NCBI GenBank assembly: GCA_020402945.1
Contig: JADBYQ010000011.1
Location: 1 to 64,000, forward strand
Source: Cytophagales bacterium
GTDB taxonomy: Bacteria > Bacteroidota > Bacteroidia > Cytophagales > Cyclobacteriaceae
Direction of reading: 5' to 3'
DNA: 64,000 bases
Below, piece after piece: positions 7,872 through 17,292 of this stretch; position 1 is the first letter of the stretch; every line of letters begins with the position of its first letter. A program made the translations under genes and the position numbers. The notes beneath the pieces were generated by a model. That model saw only the letters and a list, made by a program, of their open reading frames with translations, was not told the DNA's origin and did not search any database.

Positions 7872-10800
7872 ATGTCAATAGTAGAGATATCAATTAAGCG
7901 CCCACTTATTGTAGTAGTCATCTTCATCATCTTAGGGTTGGGTGGAATATTCGCCTACCAAAAATTGAACTACGAACTGTTGCCAAAGTTTAACATCGCT
8001 TATGTCAGCATCGGCACATTGTACCCTGGGGCATCTCCGGCAGATATTGAGCAGTCTATTACCAAACCGCTAGAGGAAGCGGTTGCCAGTGTAGAAAAGG
8101 TGAAGCGAATCACCAGCAGTAGCAACCCTGATTTTTCACTGATCAACATAGAGTTTATTTATGGAGCTGAAGTTGAGCAGTCATTTCAAGAGGTGCAACG
8201 CAAAGTGAACGAAGTTGTGGATAGGCTTCCCTCGCAAGCAAAGAAGCCGGTGGTGAGTAAATTCAATATCAACGAAGTTCCCGTGATCAAGGCAGCCGCT
8301 TCGGCAGAGATGGGAAACGATGAGTTGTCCGCATTGCTAAAGAACCAAATCAAACCACAACTGGCTCGGTTGAAAGGAATGGGCAAAATTGATTTTATCG
8401 GATTGGAAGAGAAGGAATACATCGTGCAGATTAGTCCCGAAAAAATAAAGCATTATCGGATTTCTGTATCTCAGATTGTTGAATCATTAGAACAAGCAGA
8501 AATCAACGTGCCTGCCGGCAATGTCACCTCCAACGGCTATCAGCAAGGAATTCGCGTCACGGGCAAAGTCATTAACATCGAAGAATTGAAAAATACACTT
8601 ATCGCTACTGGCGAAAAAAGTGATATCCGGTTGGCAGATGTAGCAGAAATTATACGCTATGCCAAGAAAAAAGAAACGACAAGTCGTCTGGATGGGAAAA
8701 GCATTGTAGGCCTCATTTTATTTAAGCAAAACAATGCCAATGCGGTAGAGATGAGCGCACAAATTCAAGATAAGTTAAAAGAATTGGAGCGAACCTATGC
8801 CGATAAGAAGCTGACGTTTGCCATTGCACAAGACGGTTCGGTATTTACTACTGCCTCCGCTACGGCCGTGAAGGTTGATTTGCTATTGGCCATTGGTTTG
8901 GTGGCGCTGGTGATGTTAGTTTTTCTTCACAGCATGCGGAGTTCGATGATTGTACTTATTTCGTTGCCCGCCTCATTGTTAAGTACAATCATCTTCATGT
9001 ATTTTTTGGGTTACACCTTAAACCTGATGACGTTGTTAGCAATGAGTTTGGTGGTGGGCATATTGGTAGATGATTCGATTGTAGTGTTGGAAAATATCTA
9101 TCGCCACTTAGAAATGGGTAAAGATAAAATCAAAGCCACTATTGATGGACGCGAAGAAATTGGGTTTACCGCTTTTGCGATTACACTAGTCGATGTTGTT
9201 GTCTTTCTTCCGCTGGCGTTGACAGGCGGATTGGTGGGTGATATTGTACGTGAGTTTGCCATGGTAATTGTAATCAGCACCTTATTTAGTTTGATTGTGT
9301 GCTTTACCATCACTCCCATGTTGGCCAGCCGCTTTGGTCAGCTTGAGCATTTATCGGCTGCTACTTGGGCGGGACGATTTGGATTGTGGTTCGAAAAGCA
9401 TTTTAAAGCATTGGAAGAAGGATACGGCAGACTATTGCAATGGTCTATTCAAAATAAAATGAAAGTAATTGCACTGGCGTTTGGCTTGTTTGTGGCCTCG
9501 CTACTATTGCCTATACTGGGTTATGTTGGCAGTGAGTTTGCGCCACGCATCGACCGTGGTGAAATGGCCGTGACCGTTCAATTGCCTACTGGAACTACCT
9601 TGTTGGAAACGGAATCGTTTAGCAAAAAAATAGAGACCAATTTAACGAAGCAGTTTCCTGAAATTACACGCATCATGGTGAACCATGGAGTGGCTGCCGA
9701 AGCATGGGGAGCACCCGAAGAACGAAACTTTGAGTTCAGCCTCAACTTCCAAAGCAAAGAGCAGCGTACCAAGTCGATTCAACAATTGGGTAGGGAAATC
9801 CAACGAAGTATTTTATCATCTCCCGGCACAAAAGTGAAAATAGCTATGATTGGTTTATTCGGCACGGCCGATGAGGCACCGGTTCAATTGTTGGTAAGCG
9901 GAACAGACCGCGAGAAAGTGAGTGAGATTTCCAAGGAGTTGGCTTCTGCTATGCGTTCCATTCAAGGCACCTATGACATCCGCATCAGCGGTACCGCACG
10001 AAAATACGATGTGCAAATAATTCCCGACAAGGATAAAATGGCGCGGTTTGGCGTAAACGCTACCGACCTCGGTACCGCTGTTCGCATTGCTATGGTAGGT
10101 TATGACGAATTGAAGATTGAAGAGAAGGCCGAGAGTGTTCCCATTCGCATTACGCTGAATCCTGCTGCAAAACAAGACATCAATACGTTAACACAATTAG
10201 AAGTGTACAGTTCAACTGGTCAACTTGTTGAATTGGGGCAAGTTGCAAGGATTGAACAATTAAGCACACCGGCTATGCTAGAGCGCACCAACAAGAATGG
10301 ATCGGTAACGATTTTTTGTGGTGTGGCCGGTAGGCCTGTTGGCGATGTAGGTGAGGACATAAAAACCGCCATTGCACAACTCAAAGATGTGCAGGGCGTA
10401 TCGTTAGATTTTCAAGGCGACTTAGCCAATCAAGATGACAGCTTCGGCCCGCTCGGGCTTGCCTTTGGTGCTGGCATTTTGCTCATGTATTTTATCATGG
10501 TGGCCTTGTATAGTTCATGGATCGATCCCTTTGTCGTTCTGTTCTCTATTCCACTCGCGGTGATTGGCGCATTGCTTGCTTTGGGCCTTACGGGCGAGAG
10601 CATCAACATCTTTTCCATTTTCGGAATGATCATGATGACGGGGCTGGTGGCCAAGAACGGCATTTTATTGGTCGATCGCATCAACCAAAATTTAGCATCA
10701 GGGGAATCACTGGCGAACGCCATTGAGGAAAGTGGCAAGACGAGACTGCGACCGATCATGATGACCACCATCGCCATGGTGTTGGGTATGTTGCCGATTG

Positions 10801-12299
10801 CCATCGCGAAGGGCAACGGAGCGGAAGTGAAAAACGGATTGGCCTGGGCGATTATGGGCGGGCTCACCAGCAGCATGTTTCTTACACTTGTGATTGTGCC
10901 GGTGGTGTATGCCATCATTCACAATTTAACAGCAAAGTTCAACAAGGTTCACCCCATGTTGGTGAAAGCGGCAGCGGTTGCGATCATTCTCTTTTTCAAC
11001 CTCCTTCCAACATCGTCTGTGCAAGCACAAGACACGTTGCAGCTTTCTGTAAAAAGTGCCTTGGCAATGGGCATGGAAAACAACGCGGCCGTGCGAATAG
11101 CAAAACTAGAGCCGTTGAAGCAACAAGCCTTACAGCGCGAAGCTTTTAGTTATCGGCTGCCACAATTGAATGGCTTTGGGAATTACCTTCATGCTACGCA
11201 GATTCCGGTTGTGTTTTTTCCTTCGCTTTCGGCAGATCCGGCTACCGGTGAATTGATCTTTGGTCCTGTGCAAGCCATTAAAGCGGGGAGCAACCATGCC
11301 ATCACCGCAGGGGTGAATGCATCTTTTGACCTGATCAATTTACAAACCTCTTCAAACATTAAGCAAGCAGCGATCAGCAGCGAAATTGCCCAAAAGAAGG
11401 TGAGAGCCTCCGAGCAACAAGTCGCTTATGAGATTAAGAAAACATATAACGATATCTTGTTTATTAAATCGCAGCGCAAGGTGGTAGAAGAGTCGATGAC
11501 AAGATACGCCTTGGCGCTTGCGTTTCAACGGGGCATGTTGTCAAATGGCTTTGCCATCCCCAACGATACCCTTCGCGTTTTTACGGATAGGCAAGTACAA
11601 GAATTGGATTTGATTCAGCTTCGCTATGCAGAAGATAATTTATTGAACCTGCTCCGCTATCAATTGGGTTTGAAAGCCAAAACGTTAATCAAGTTAACCG
11701 ATGAAGATTTCTCGTATGACGTAAGTGAAGATAAACGCGACCCGAACTTTGTAAATCGGGCAGACTTGGCTGTGTACCAATCTCAAATTACGTTGGCTAA
11801 GCAGAGTTTGCGCGTGGCCCAATCTGCCAGCTTGCCCATCCTTTCACTCACGGGCAACTGGCAACTGCAAGGGCAAGATGAACGATTAAATCTTGCGACC
11901 TGGAAATTCCCCCAAAGTTCCTACGTAGGCGCGAGCATCACTATTCCATTGTTCAATGGCTTTAGACGCGAAGCAAGAACACAGCAGGCCAATGTGGATA
12001 TACAGCAAAGCACGTTGCTATACCAAGATGCCATTAACAGGTCGTTGCTCGAGTATGAACAGCAACTGAACAAGTATGAAGAGCTGCAGCGAAAATTAGC
12101 TGTTCAAAAACAAGTGGTTGAATCGGCACAACGCGCTCTTGCTTCACAAGCCGATCGGTACAAAAAAGGTTTAGTAAAGTGGTTGGAAGTGAAAGATTCT
12201 GAATTGGTGTTAACTCAGGCGCAATTTGGTATTGCAAGTATTCAGATGCAACTCAACAGTACTTTTATTGAACTTGAAAAAATTAATCCTAGCAAATGA
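7872..12299 (+). CDS. RND efflux permease fused to a TolC-type outer-membrane factor
   Basis: A 1475-residue fusion. Residues 1 to about 1020 are a complete HAE1-like RND pump: TM1 at 10-28, proton-relay Asp400-Asp401 in GILVDDSIVVLEN, and the last TM helices up to about 1015. Residues from about 1029 read like a standalone exported protein: Met1029, a hydrophobic core and an AQA-type cleavage region, then a TolC-like domain with two repeated helical-hairpin/strand halves (about 1055-1475). The reading frame is continuous through the junction. Pump-TolC fusions are known among Bacteroidota heavy-metal-type pumps; the odd point is the retained signal-peptide-like segment, which could be a 13th TM helix or a processing site. 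It lies 8 bp after the adaptor gene and overlaps the next gene by 4 bp. Confidence 0.95.
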   Translation: MSIVEISIKRPLIVVVIFIILGLGGIFAYQKLNYELLPKFNIAYVSIGTLYPGASPADIEQSITKPLEEAVASVEKVKRITSSSNPDFSLINIEFIYGAEVEQSFQEVQRKVNEVVDRLPSQAKKPVVSKFNINEVPVIKAAASAEMGNDELSALLKNQIKPQLARLKGMGKIDFIGLEEKEYIVQISPEKIKHYRISVSQIVESLEQAEINVPAGNVTSNGYQQGIRVTGKVINIEELKNTLIATGEKSDIRLADVAEIIRYAKKKETTSRLDGKSIVGLILFKQNNANAVEMSAQIQDKLKELERTYADKKLTFAIAQDGSVFTTASATAVKVDLLLAIGLVALVMLVFLHSMRSSMIVLISLPASLLSTIIFMYFLGYTLNLMTLLAMSLVVGILVDDSIVVLENIYRHLEMGKDKIKATIDGREEIGFTAFAITLVDVVVFLPLALTGGLVGDIVREFAMVIVISTLFSLIVCFTITPMLASRFGQLEHLSAATWAGRFGLWFEKHFKALEEGYGRLLQWSIQNKMKVIALAFGLFVASLLLPILGYVGSEFAPRIDRGEMAVTVQLPTGTTLLETESFSKKIETNLTKQFPEITRIMVNHGVAAEAWGAPEERNFEFSLNFQSKEQRTKSIQQLGREIQRSILSSPGTKVKIAMIGLFGTADEAPVQLLVSGTDREKVSEISKELASAMRSIQGTYDIRISGTARKYDVQIIPDKDKMARFGVNATDLGTAVRIAMVGYDELKIEEKAESVPIRITLNPAAKQDINTLTQLEVYSSTGQLVELGQVARIEQLSTPAMLERTNKNGSVTIFCGVAGRPVGDVGEDIKTAIAQLKDVQGVSLDFQGDLANQDDSFGPLGLAFGAGILLMYFIMVALYSSWIDPFVVLFSIPLAVIGALLALGLTGESINIFSIFGMIMMTGLVAKNGILLVDRINQNLASGESLANAIEESGKTRLRPIMMTTIAMVLGMLPIAIAKGNGAEVKNGLAWAIMGGLTSSMFLTLVIVPVVYAIIHNLTAKFNKVHPMLVKAAAVAIILFFNLLPTSSVQAQDTLQLSVKSALAMGMENNAAVRIAKLEPLKQQALQREAFSYRLPQLNGFGNYLHATQIPVVFFPSLSADPATGELIFGPVQAIKAGSNHAITAGVNASFDLINLQTSSNIKQAAISSEIAQKKVRASEQQVAYEIKKTYNDILFIKSQRKVVEESMTRYALALAFQRGMLSNGFAIPNDTLRVFTDRQVQELDLIQLRYAEDNLLNLLRYQLGLKAKTLIKLTDEDFSYDVSEDKRDPNFVNRADLAVYQSQITLAKQSLRVAQSASLPILSLTGNWQLQGQDERLNLATWKFPQSSYVGASITIPLFNGFRREARTQQANVDIQQSTLLYQDAINRSLLEYEQQLNKYEELQRKLAVQKQVVESAQRALASQADRYKKGLVKWLEVKDSELVLTQAQFGIASIQMQLNSTFIELEKINPSK

Positions 12300-12901
12300 A
12301 GAAGATACTCATAACGCTTGCTGGCTGCTGGTTAAGCATTCAAAGTGTAGCTCAAGACAAAAAGCCTTCCCGTTTTGAATATTATTTCAACGGTGCAGTA
12401 GGGATTTATAATCCTACCAACGGACCAAAAGAGTCTGACTATGCAGGCAACACGTTTTCCTTTCAATTTCAAGTCAACTACAAAGACCATTTTTTTACAC
12501 GGCTCTTTGTTGATTCGTACGACATTGGTTACAAGAATGAGTTGACTACCCAAGGGATTGTGCTTGCATTCAATGATCGGGTGCAGGCGATAAATTTGGG
12601 TGGCGACTTTGGTTATACATGGCTGATTGGTAGGGTTTCGCCTTATGCCTACGCGGGGGTGGGTCTTGCTTTGGTAAACTTACCGCAGGTTACCACGGCC
12701 GTGGGTAACCGCGTTCAAATTGATAAACCGTCTATTCAAACATTTGCATTTCGTACGGGGGCAGGTCTTGATTTTGAAATCACTAAAAATTTCATCGTCT
12801 ATTTAGAGGGCCAATTTTTATCCATTCCAGATACAAGCCCGCTCCAGAGGCAGGCATTGAATGGTATCAGTTTGCAAGCGGGGATCAAGACACCACTTTG
12901 A
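12296..12901 (+). CDS. Small outer-membrane beta-barrel protein
   Basis: A 201-residue exported protein: a signal peptide of about 19 residues ends in SVAQ, followed by alternating amphipathic strands rich in Tyr, Gly and Phe (such as GVGLALVNL and FRTGAGLDFEI), typical of an 8-stranded OmpA/OmpW-like barrel. The start overlaps the pump-TolC stop by 4 bp (ATGA), implying translational coupling with the efflux system. Specific role unknown; it may help assembly or act as an accessory pore. A GAAA-loop hairpin overlaps its stop codon. Confidence 0.75.
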   Translation: MKKILITLAGCWLSIQSVAQDKKPSRFEYYFNGAVGIYNPTNGPKESDYAGNTFSFQFQVNYKDHFFTRLFVDSYDIGYKNELTTQGIVLAFNDRVQAINLGGDFGYTWLIGRVSPYAYAGVGLALVNLPQVTTAVGNRVQIDKPSIQTFAFRTGAGLDFEITKNFIVYLEGQFLSIPDTSPLQRQALNGISLQAGIKTPL

Positions 12902-12921
12902 GTAGTGGAAACACTACTTTT
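12901..12921 (+). terminator. Hairpin with a GAAA tetraloop after the efflux genes
   Basis: Arms AGTAGTG (12901-12907) and CACTACT (12912-12918) form a perfect 7-bp stem closed by GAAA, followed by only three T residues. It could be a weak or partial terminator that separates efflux genes from the downstream two-component genes, or an mRNA-stabilising hairpin. Confidence 0.45.
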
Positions 12922-12981
12922 GAGTTAAAATGATTTTCTAATTTTACGCCTTGTGAGCACTACAAAAACACAAGTCAACGA

Positions 12982-14046
12982 ATGAAGGTCTTTTCATTTT
13001 CACTTCGCGCCTGGATGGGCTATTTTGGATCGCCTCTGTTTGGGATTATTCTGTACATAGTAGCATTCTTTCTGGTGTCTGATGAAAGCTTTGAAGAATA
13101 CTATATCAGTTTTGGAGCATGGGCATATATTTACGATGTGATTATCGCCATCGCTTGGTCGGCCATTAACCTCGAGATCAGTTTTATTGTAAGTGACGCG
13201 CTTGATAAAGTGCTGCCTTGGACAACCAAACCTTTCTGGCGTTTTCTCACTCAAAGCAGCTTACAACTTGTGCTGACTATTTTGATGTTGTTTGGCTGTT
13301 TGACATCGTACATCTACGTGTTTCATCTAGAGCAATGGACAGAGCATGATTTAACAATTATTTTTATTCCTACGGCCATCATTGCAGGTTTGATCAGCCT
13401 TTTGGTGATGGGCGTAAACGTTGGGGTTTTATTCTTTCAACGCTGGCAAGCTACTCAATTGGAGGCAGAACAATTGAAGCAGGCTAATCTGGAAAATCAA
13501 ATTCAGATTTTAACGCAGCAATTAGACCCCCATTTTCTATTTAATAATTTTAACACACTTTCATCTTTAATTGAGGAAAATCCGAAAAGCGCCAACCAGT
13601 TTTTGGCAAAAATGAGTGACGTTTACCGATACGTTTTATTGAATCGCGACCAGAAGGTAGTAACGTTAAAAGAAGAGTTGGAAATGATTGAGGCCTACAC
13701 CCATTTGCTAAAAGAGCGATTTGGAGAGCACCTGCAAGTTGCTATTGACATTGCATTACCGCAACAGAGGTTATCACTTCCGGTGTTGGCCTTACAAAAT
13801 TTAGTAGAGAATGCGGTAAAGCATAATATCATCAATGCCCAACACCCGTTGCTGATTACCATTCGCGCCAATAAAGATTTGCTGACTGTTGAAAATACTT
13901 TTCAGCCTAAGCTCCATGCGGAAAATAGCAACAAAGTTGGACTAAAAAATATTCAGGATCGGTATAAGTTATTGAGTAAGAAATCAATCAAAGTGGAGAA
14001 TAAAGGCCAACTCTTTCGTGTTACTTTACCCCTGCTAGACTTATGA
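12982..14046 (+). CDS. LytS/YehU-type sensor histidine kinase
   Basis: A 354-residue membrane kinase. Four hydrophobic segments occupy about residues 10-150, a short coiled coil (LEAEQLKQANLENQ) follows, then the His_kinase domain with phosphoacceptor His184 in QLDPHFLFNNFNTLSSL. A HATPase-type domain with an LQNLVENAVKHN N-box follows near 270-282. This architecture pairs with LytTR response regulators, and one follows with a 4-bp overlap. The position directly after an efflux gene set suggests control of, or response to, envelope or drug stress, but no LytTR binding site was identified. Confidence 0.95.
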   Translation: MKVFSFSLRAWMGYFGSPLFGIILYIVAFFLVSDESFEEYYISFGAWAYIYDVIIAIAWSAINLEISFIVSDALDKVLPWTTKPFWRFLTQSSLQLVLTILMLFGCLTSYIYVFHLEQWTEHDLTIIFIPTAIIAGLISLLVMGVNVGVLFFQRWQATQLEAEQLKQANLENQIQILTQQLDPHFLFNNFNTLSSLIEENPKSANQFLAKMSDVYRYVLLNRDQKVVTLKEELEMIEAYTHLLKERFGEHLQVAIDIALPQQRLSLPVLALQNLVENAVKHNIINAQHPLLITIRANKDLLTVENTFQPKLHAENSNKVGLKNIQDRYKLLSKKSIKVENKGQLFRVTLPLLDL

Positions 14047-14804
14047 AACTTGTTTTATTAGAAGATGAACAACCTGCGCTTCGGCATTTGATGCGGATGA
14101 TCGAACAGGTTGCCCCACACACAGCGATAGTGGCGCATTTCGATGCGGTAGAAAGTGCCATCGACTGGTTTCAATCCAATACGGATTATGATTTAGTTAT
14201 CAGCGATATTCAGCTCTCAGATGGACTAAGTTTAGCTATTTTTCGGCAGGTGAAAATGACTAAACCAATTATTTTTACCACGGCATTTGATCAGTATGCC
14301 ATCGAGGCATTTAAAGTAAATGGCATCGACTATCTACTAAAGCCGGTGAAAGCGGAGGAGCTCAGTAAAGCGATTGAAAAATACAAAACACTTTTTAATC
14401 ACAACAATCAACCTCCGTTGGATATCAAAAAGTTAATAAAGCAAATTGCAGGTCAGGAAAAAGTATATCGCGCTAGGTTGCTGGTTCATTTTCGCGATGA
14501 GTTAAAAAGTATTCCGACAGACAACATTGCATTTATACATAGCGAGAACAAAACTTCGCACCTCTATACAAAGGCGGGCGAAATGTTCATTTTAGATCAA
14601 AACATGGAAGAGCTGGAAGCTCAGCTCAACCCGCAGGTTTTTTTCAGGGCCAACAGGCAATTCATTATTTCTTTCAGCTCCATAAAAAGTAACCACCAAC
14701 ATTTCAATGGCAAGATTAAAGTGCTGCTGACCTTACCAACCAAAGAAGAAATCTTGGTAAGTCGCGAGCGCGCTACTGAGTTTAAGACCTGGTTGGGGAA
14801 TTGA
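14043..14804 (+). CDS. LytTR-family response regulator
   Basis: A 253-residue regulator. The receiver domain (1-120) has acidic residues LLEDE near the N terminus, phosphoacceptor Asp55 in VISDIQLSDG, Thr at about 80 (IIFTTAFD) and Lys in LLKPVKAEEL. The C-terminal LytTR DNA-binding domain spans about 150-253 (IAFIHSENKTSHLYT, FFRANRQFIIS). The start overlaps the kinase stop (ATGA), so the two form a classic co-translated pair. Likely targets are neighbouring promoters, such as that of the efflux operon, but this is inference. Confidence 0.95.
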   Translation: MKLVLLEDEQPALRHLMRMIEQVAPHTAIVAHFDAVESAIDWFQSNTDYDLVISDIQLSDGLSLAIFRQVKMTKPIIFTTAFDQYAIEAFKVNGIDYLLKPVKAEELSKAIEKYKTLFNHNNQPPLDIKKLIKQIAGQEKVYRARLLVHFRDELKSIPTDNIAFIHSENKTSHLYTKAGEMFILDQNMEELEAQLNPQVFFRANRQFIISFSSIKSNHQHFNGKIKVLLTLPTKEEILVSRERATEFKTWLGN

Positions 14805-14820
14805 AGTGACGGACGTTCGC

Positions 14821-14847
14821 TTCAGTACGCATTTTCTACGCTTCAGT
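14821..14847 (+). repeat. Imperfect direct repeat, right copy
   Basis: Begins TTCAGTACG and contains CATTTTCTACGCTTC, matching 6698-6723 in the same orientation. It lies 16 bp after the response regulator stop and 53 bp before the next start. See the left copy for the comparison. Confidence 0.55.
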
Positions 14848-14900
14848 AATTTTCTTTCCCTCTAAAAAACTAGGCTGTTTCATCTTTGTTAAAAAAGGAT

Positions 14901-15335
14901 ATGAAAAGGATAATCGGCATCTGCATCTTTATTTCTCTAGGGCAAGTCAACGCCCAACCAAATCGCATCATAGGCGTATGGCTCACTTCCGATAAGGCTG
15001 CGAAAATTGAAATCTATCAAAGGGAATCCCGGTTCTACGGCAAAATGATTTGGCTTACGCCTAACGTGGACGAAAAAGGTAAACCGTTGACCGATTCCGA
15101 AAATCCAGATCCTGCCAAGCGCAACAGAAAGTTAGAAGGCCTCGAAATCATTTCTGGTCTTGCGTATGCGGATGGAAAATGGAAAGGTACTATCTATGAT
15201 CCTGAGAGTGGCAAAACCTACAAAAGTCAGATAAAGTTGGTAAACGAAAATACCTTGGAGCTAACTGGCTATGTGGGTTTACCAATGTTTGGCATAACTG
15301 AGACCTGGAAAAGAAGTAGCCACGATAAAGATTAA
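14901..15335 (+). CDS. DUF2147 family exported protein
   Basis: A 144-residue protein with a signal peptide (about residues 1-19, ending VNAQ) and a single DUF2147 domain. Typical features are the opening IIGVWLTSDKAAKIEIYQ, the FYGKMIWL strand, and the closing ELTGYVGLPMFGITETW. Members are small lipocalin-like exported proteins of unknown function, common in proteobacteria and Bacteroidota. ATG at 14901 follows an AAGGAT-like ribosome site and gives the signal directly; the upstream TTG at 14886 is less likely. The next gene starts 5 bp after its stop. Confidence 0.85.
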   Translation: MKRIIGICIFISLGQVNAQPNRIIGVWLTSDKAAKIEIYQRESRFYGKMIWLTPNVDEKGKPLTDSENPDPAKRNRKLEGLEIISGLAYADGKWKGTIYDPESGKTYKSQIKLVNENTLELTGYVGLPMFGITETWKRSSHDKD

Positions 15336-15339
15336 CCCG

Positions 15340-15729
15340 ATGAAGCACTTGCCTAAATTTTTTCTTGTGGTCGATTTGGGGTTTATTGTTTATTGGCTGA
15401 TCACTGCATTTCACTTGATAGACGAAGCCTATTTGTATAACGATTACACCAACCCAATATTGGTAGCTTGGAACTGGAGTTTTTTTCCTCTCGATATGGC
15501 CATCTCGGGGTCGGGGTTTTATAGTCTTTTCTTAAGAGGCAAGAAAAAAGAGTTCTGGAGATTCTGGGCGCTGATTTCACTAGTGATGACAAGCGTATCC
15601 GGCCTCATGGCTATTTCTTATTGGACAATCACAAGAGATTTTCAGTTGCAGTGGTGGCTTCCAAATTTATTTTTATTGATTTATCCTCTATTCTTTATTT
15701 TTTGGTTATCAAGAGATAAGTCATATTGA
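15340..15729 (+). CDS. Four-helix membrane protein (DUF5360/YvaD-like)
   Basis: A 129-residue integral membrane protein with four predicted TM segments (about 7-27, 44-64, 73-95, 103-123) and a conserved-looking WNWSFFPLDM between TM1 and TM2. This pattern fits the DUF5360 (YvaD) family, of unknown function. It starts 5 bp after the DUF2147 gene and is probably cotranscribed with it. Family assignment is from pattern only. Confidence 0.65.
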   Translation: MKHLPKFFLVVDLGFIVYWLITAFHLIDEAYLYNDYTNPILVAWNWSFFPLDMAISGSGFYSLFLRGKKKEFWRFWALISLVMTSVSGLMAISYWTITRDFQLQWWLPNLFLLIYPLFFIFWLSRDKSY

Positions 15730-15894
15730 CGAAGTCATAACGGTCAAAAATACAGTTGGCTTTGCGAGAGGGACTGCTCAGTGACGTAGGGTATGATGAT
15801 TGACTCTTTTTCAATCCCGATGTTTCTTGGGGAGAGGTTCGAATTTCAACTGGTCATAATAGTAAAGAGTGGTAGTTGAAAACATTTTTCCTCG

Positions 15895-15992
15895 TTAGCT
15901 AATTTTGTTTTAGCTCCAAAATATGCCGATGCTCGGCAGGCAGGAGGCGATTTCGAGTTGGTTACAAAATCGACCTGCCAACCAGCTCACAA
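15895..15992 (+). pseudogene. Decayed fragment of a paralogue of the downstream lipoprotein
   Basis: Translating from 15895 gives LANFVLAPKYADARQ followed by GGDFELV, which matches LAKFILAAEYSFARQ and GGDFELV of the gene at 16203 (about residues 93-116). At 15963 the similarity jumps about 120 bp ahead: 15963-15992 matches 16668-16698 (28 of 31 positions) in a different frame. This is a relic with an internal deletion and frameshift. The remaining sequence from 15730 to 16202 shows no gene. Confidence 0.75.
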
Positions 15993-16202
15993 TGACGGCC
16001 AAGAATATGTATTTTGCAGAAGTAAACTAATGGAATAAAATAGGAACAGCGTTCTGTTAAACCTCGCGAACTTTAAATGGTCGAAAGGGTTTACAAGAAT
16101 ACATTTATTACCCACGCAATCGCCATTAAGATGCTCTACACCCAAAGGGATGATTACAAGCTCAGCGATTCTATGTGCCAACTAAGAATTAGTTGTTAGC
16201 AA

Positions 16203-17258
16203 ATGACAAAAATAGCATTGATCGTCACTGTTTTGGCAGTAGTAAGCTGCCAAAACTCTATGACCTCAGCCAACTGCAATGAGAACCCCTTATCAAAGGC
16301 CTCTTCTTATGAAACATTAATAAAGCAATTGCCGGTCGATGTTATCGATGGCCTGACCAAAGAACCTACTGCCGAAGGCGCACTGGGTAGAAACAGAGAC
16401 GGCTATTTTCACGTGCGCTTTCAAGTAGACATCGCATTTCTCGGTTCGTATGCAGTCCGCTCGAACAGCGATGCAGCACTTGCTAAATTCATTTTAGCTG
16501 CAGAATATTCGTTTGCACGGCAGAAGCCAGGAGGTGATTTCGAATTAGTAATCCCGTCTAACTTAGTCTATCTCGGCCAACCAGCTAATGGCGATTTATC
16601 CAGTGGTATTTCTTTTTTCACGGCTGCCCTTGGGCAGTCATTGGTTTTATTGCAGCAATCAACCTGGTACAAAAATCGCCCTGCCGACCAGCTCACAACT
16701 AGGCTAAATAATCTTACAGCGAAATTTCAACTTGGGCTGACCTTTCTAAAAACACAAGTAGAAATCTTAAAGCAGTACGATGCCGAAGCGCCTAATCGGC
16801 TGCTTTTTGATGCAGTGGCATTTTATTCGTTGGGTAGTTGCCTAAACTATGCGCAAGCAAAAGCGATAGGCATTGAATTTATCGAGTTAGCGTTGGCACA
16901 ACAAAATGCAGCTGGATTTTATACGGAAGGTGGAGGTTTTGACAGCAGCTACAATGGTGTTTCCATAAGGCTGGCGCTGGCGTTATTGGGTATCCTTTCA
17001 GCACAAGAGCCGATATATGAAAAATTGAGAAAGTCCGTTGGGTGTAGTGTGCAATGGCAAACATCTCGCATACTTTCCTCAGGTGAAATATCCCTACAAG
17101 GAAACATACGGGTGTATCCTGGAGGGGAACAATTTTTAGGTCAGGTAAAAACGATTGCCTGGATTGATACCTTATTGGCATTTTATTTTACGAGTACTTT
17201 TTCTTCTGATAATTCCTTACTGGCACTCGCTCAGAAAGTACAAGCCTTTTATAATTGA
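16203..17258 (+). CDS. Lipoprotein of unknown function, helix-rich
   Basis: A 351-residue lipoprotein: a short signal ends in AVVSC at residue 16. The body is mainly amphipathic helices separated by Gly/Pro turns, with one segment (GFYTEGGGFDSSYNGVS, about 238-254) resembling glycine-rich loops of alpha/alpha-toroid proteins such as some lyases. No catalytic signature was recognised. A decayed fragment of a second copy lies just upstream, showing past duplication. Function unknown. Confidence 0.75.
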   Translation: MTKIALIVTVLAVVSCQNSMTSANCNENPLSKASSYETLIKQLPVDVIDGLTKEPTAEGALGRNRDGYFHVRFQVDIAFLGSYAVRSNSDAALAKFILAAEYSFARQKPGGDFELVIPSNLVYLGQPANGDLSSGISFFTAALGQSLVLLQQSTWYKNRPADQLTTRLNNLTAKFQLGLTFLKTQVEILKQYDAEAPNRLLFDAVAFYSLGSCLNYAQAKAIGIEFIELALAQQNAAGFYTEGGGFDSSYNGVSIRLALALLGILSAQEPIYEKLRKSVGCSVQWQTSRILSSGEISLQGNIRVYPGGEQFLGQVKTIAWIDTLLAFYFTSTFSSDNSLLALAQKVQAFYN

Positions 17259-17292
17259 TTTTCCATTAGTCGTTAACAGGTTCTTAACAAGC

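Noticed and set aside
10956-12299. Separate tolC-like gene starting at the internal Met
   Set aside because: The frame is continuous with the pump and no clear ribosome site precedes the ATG; annotated as a fusion, with the alternative noted.
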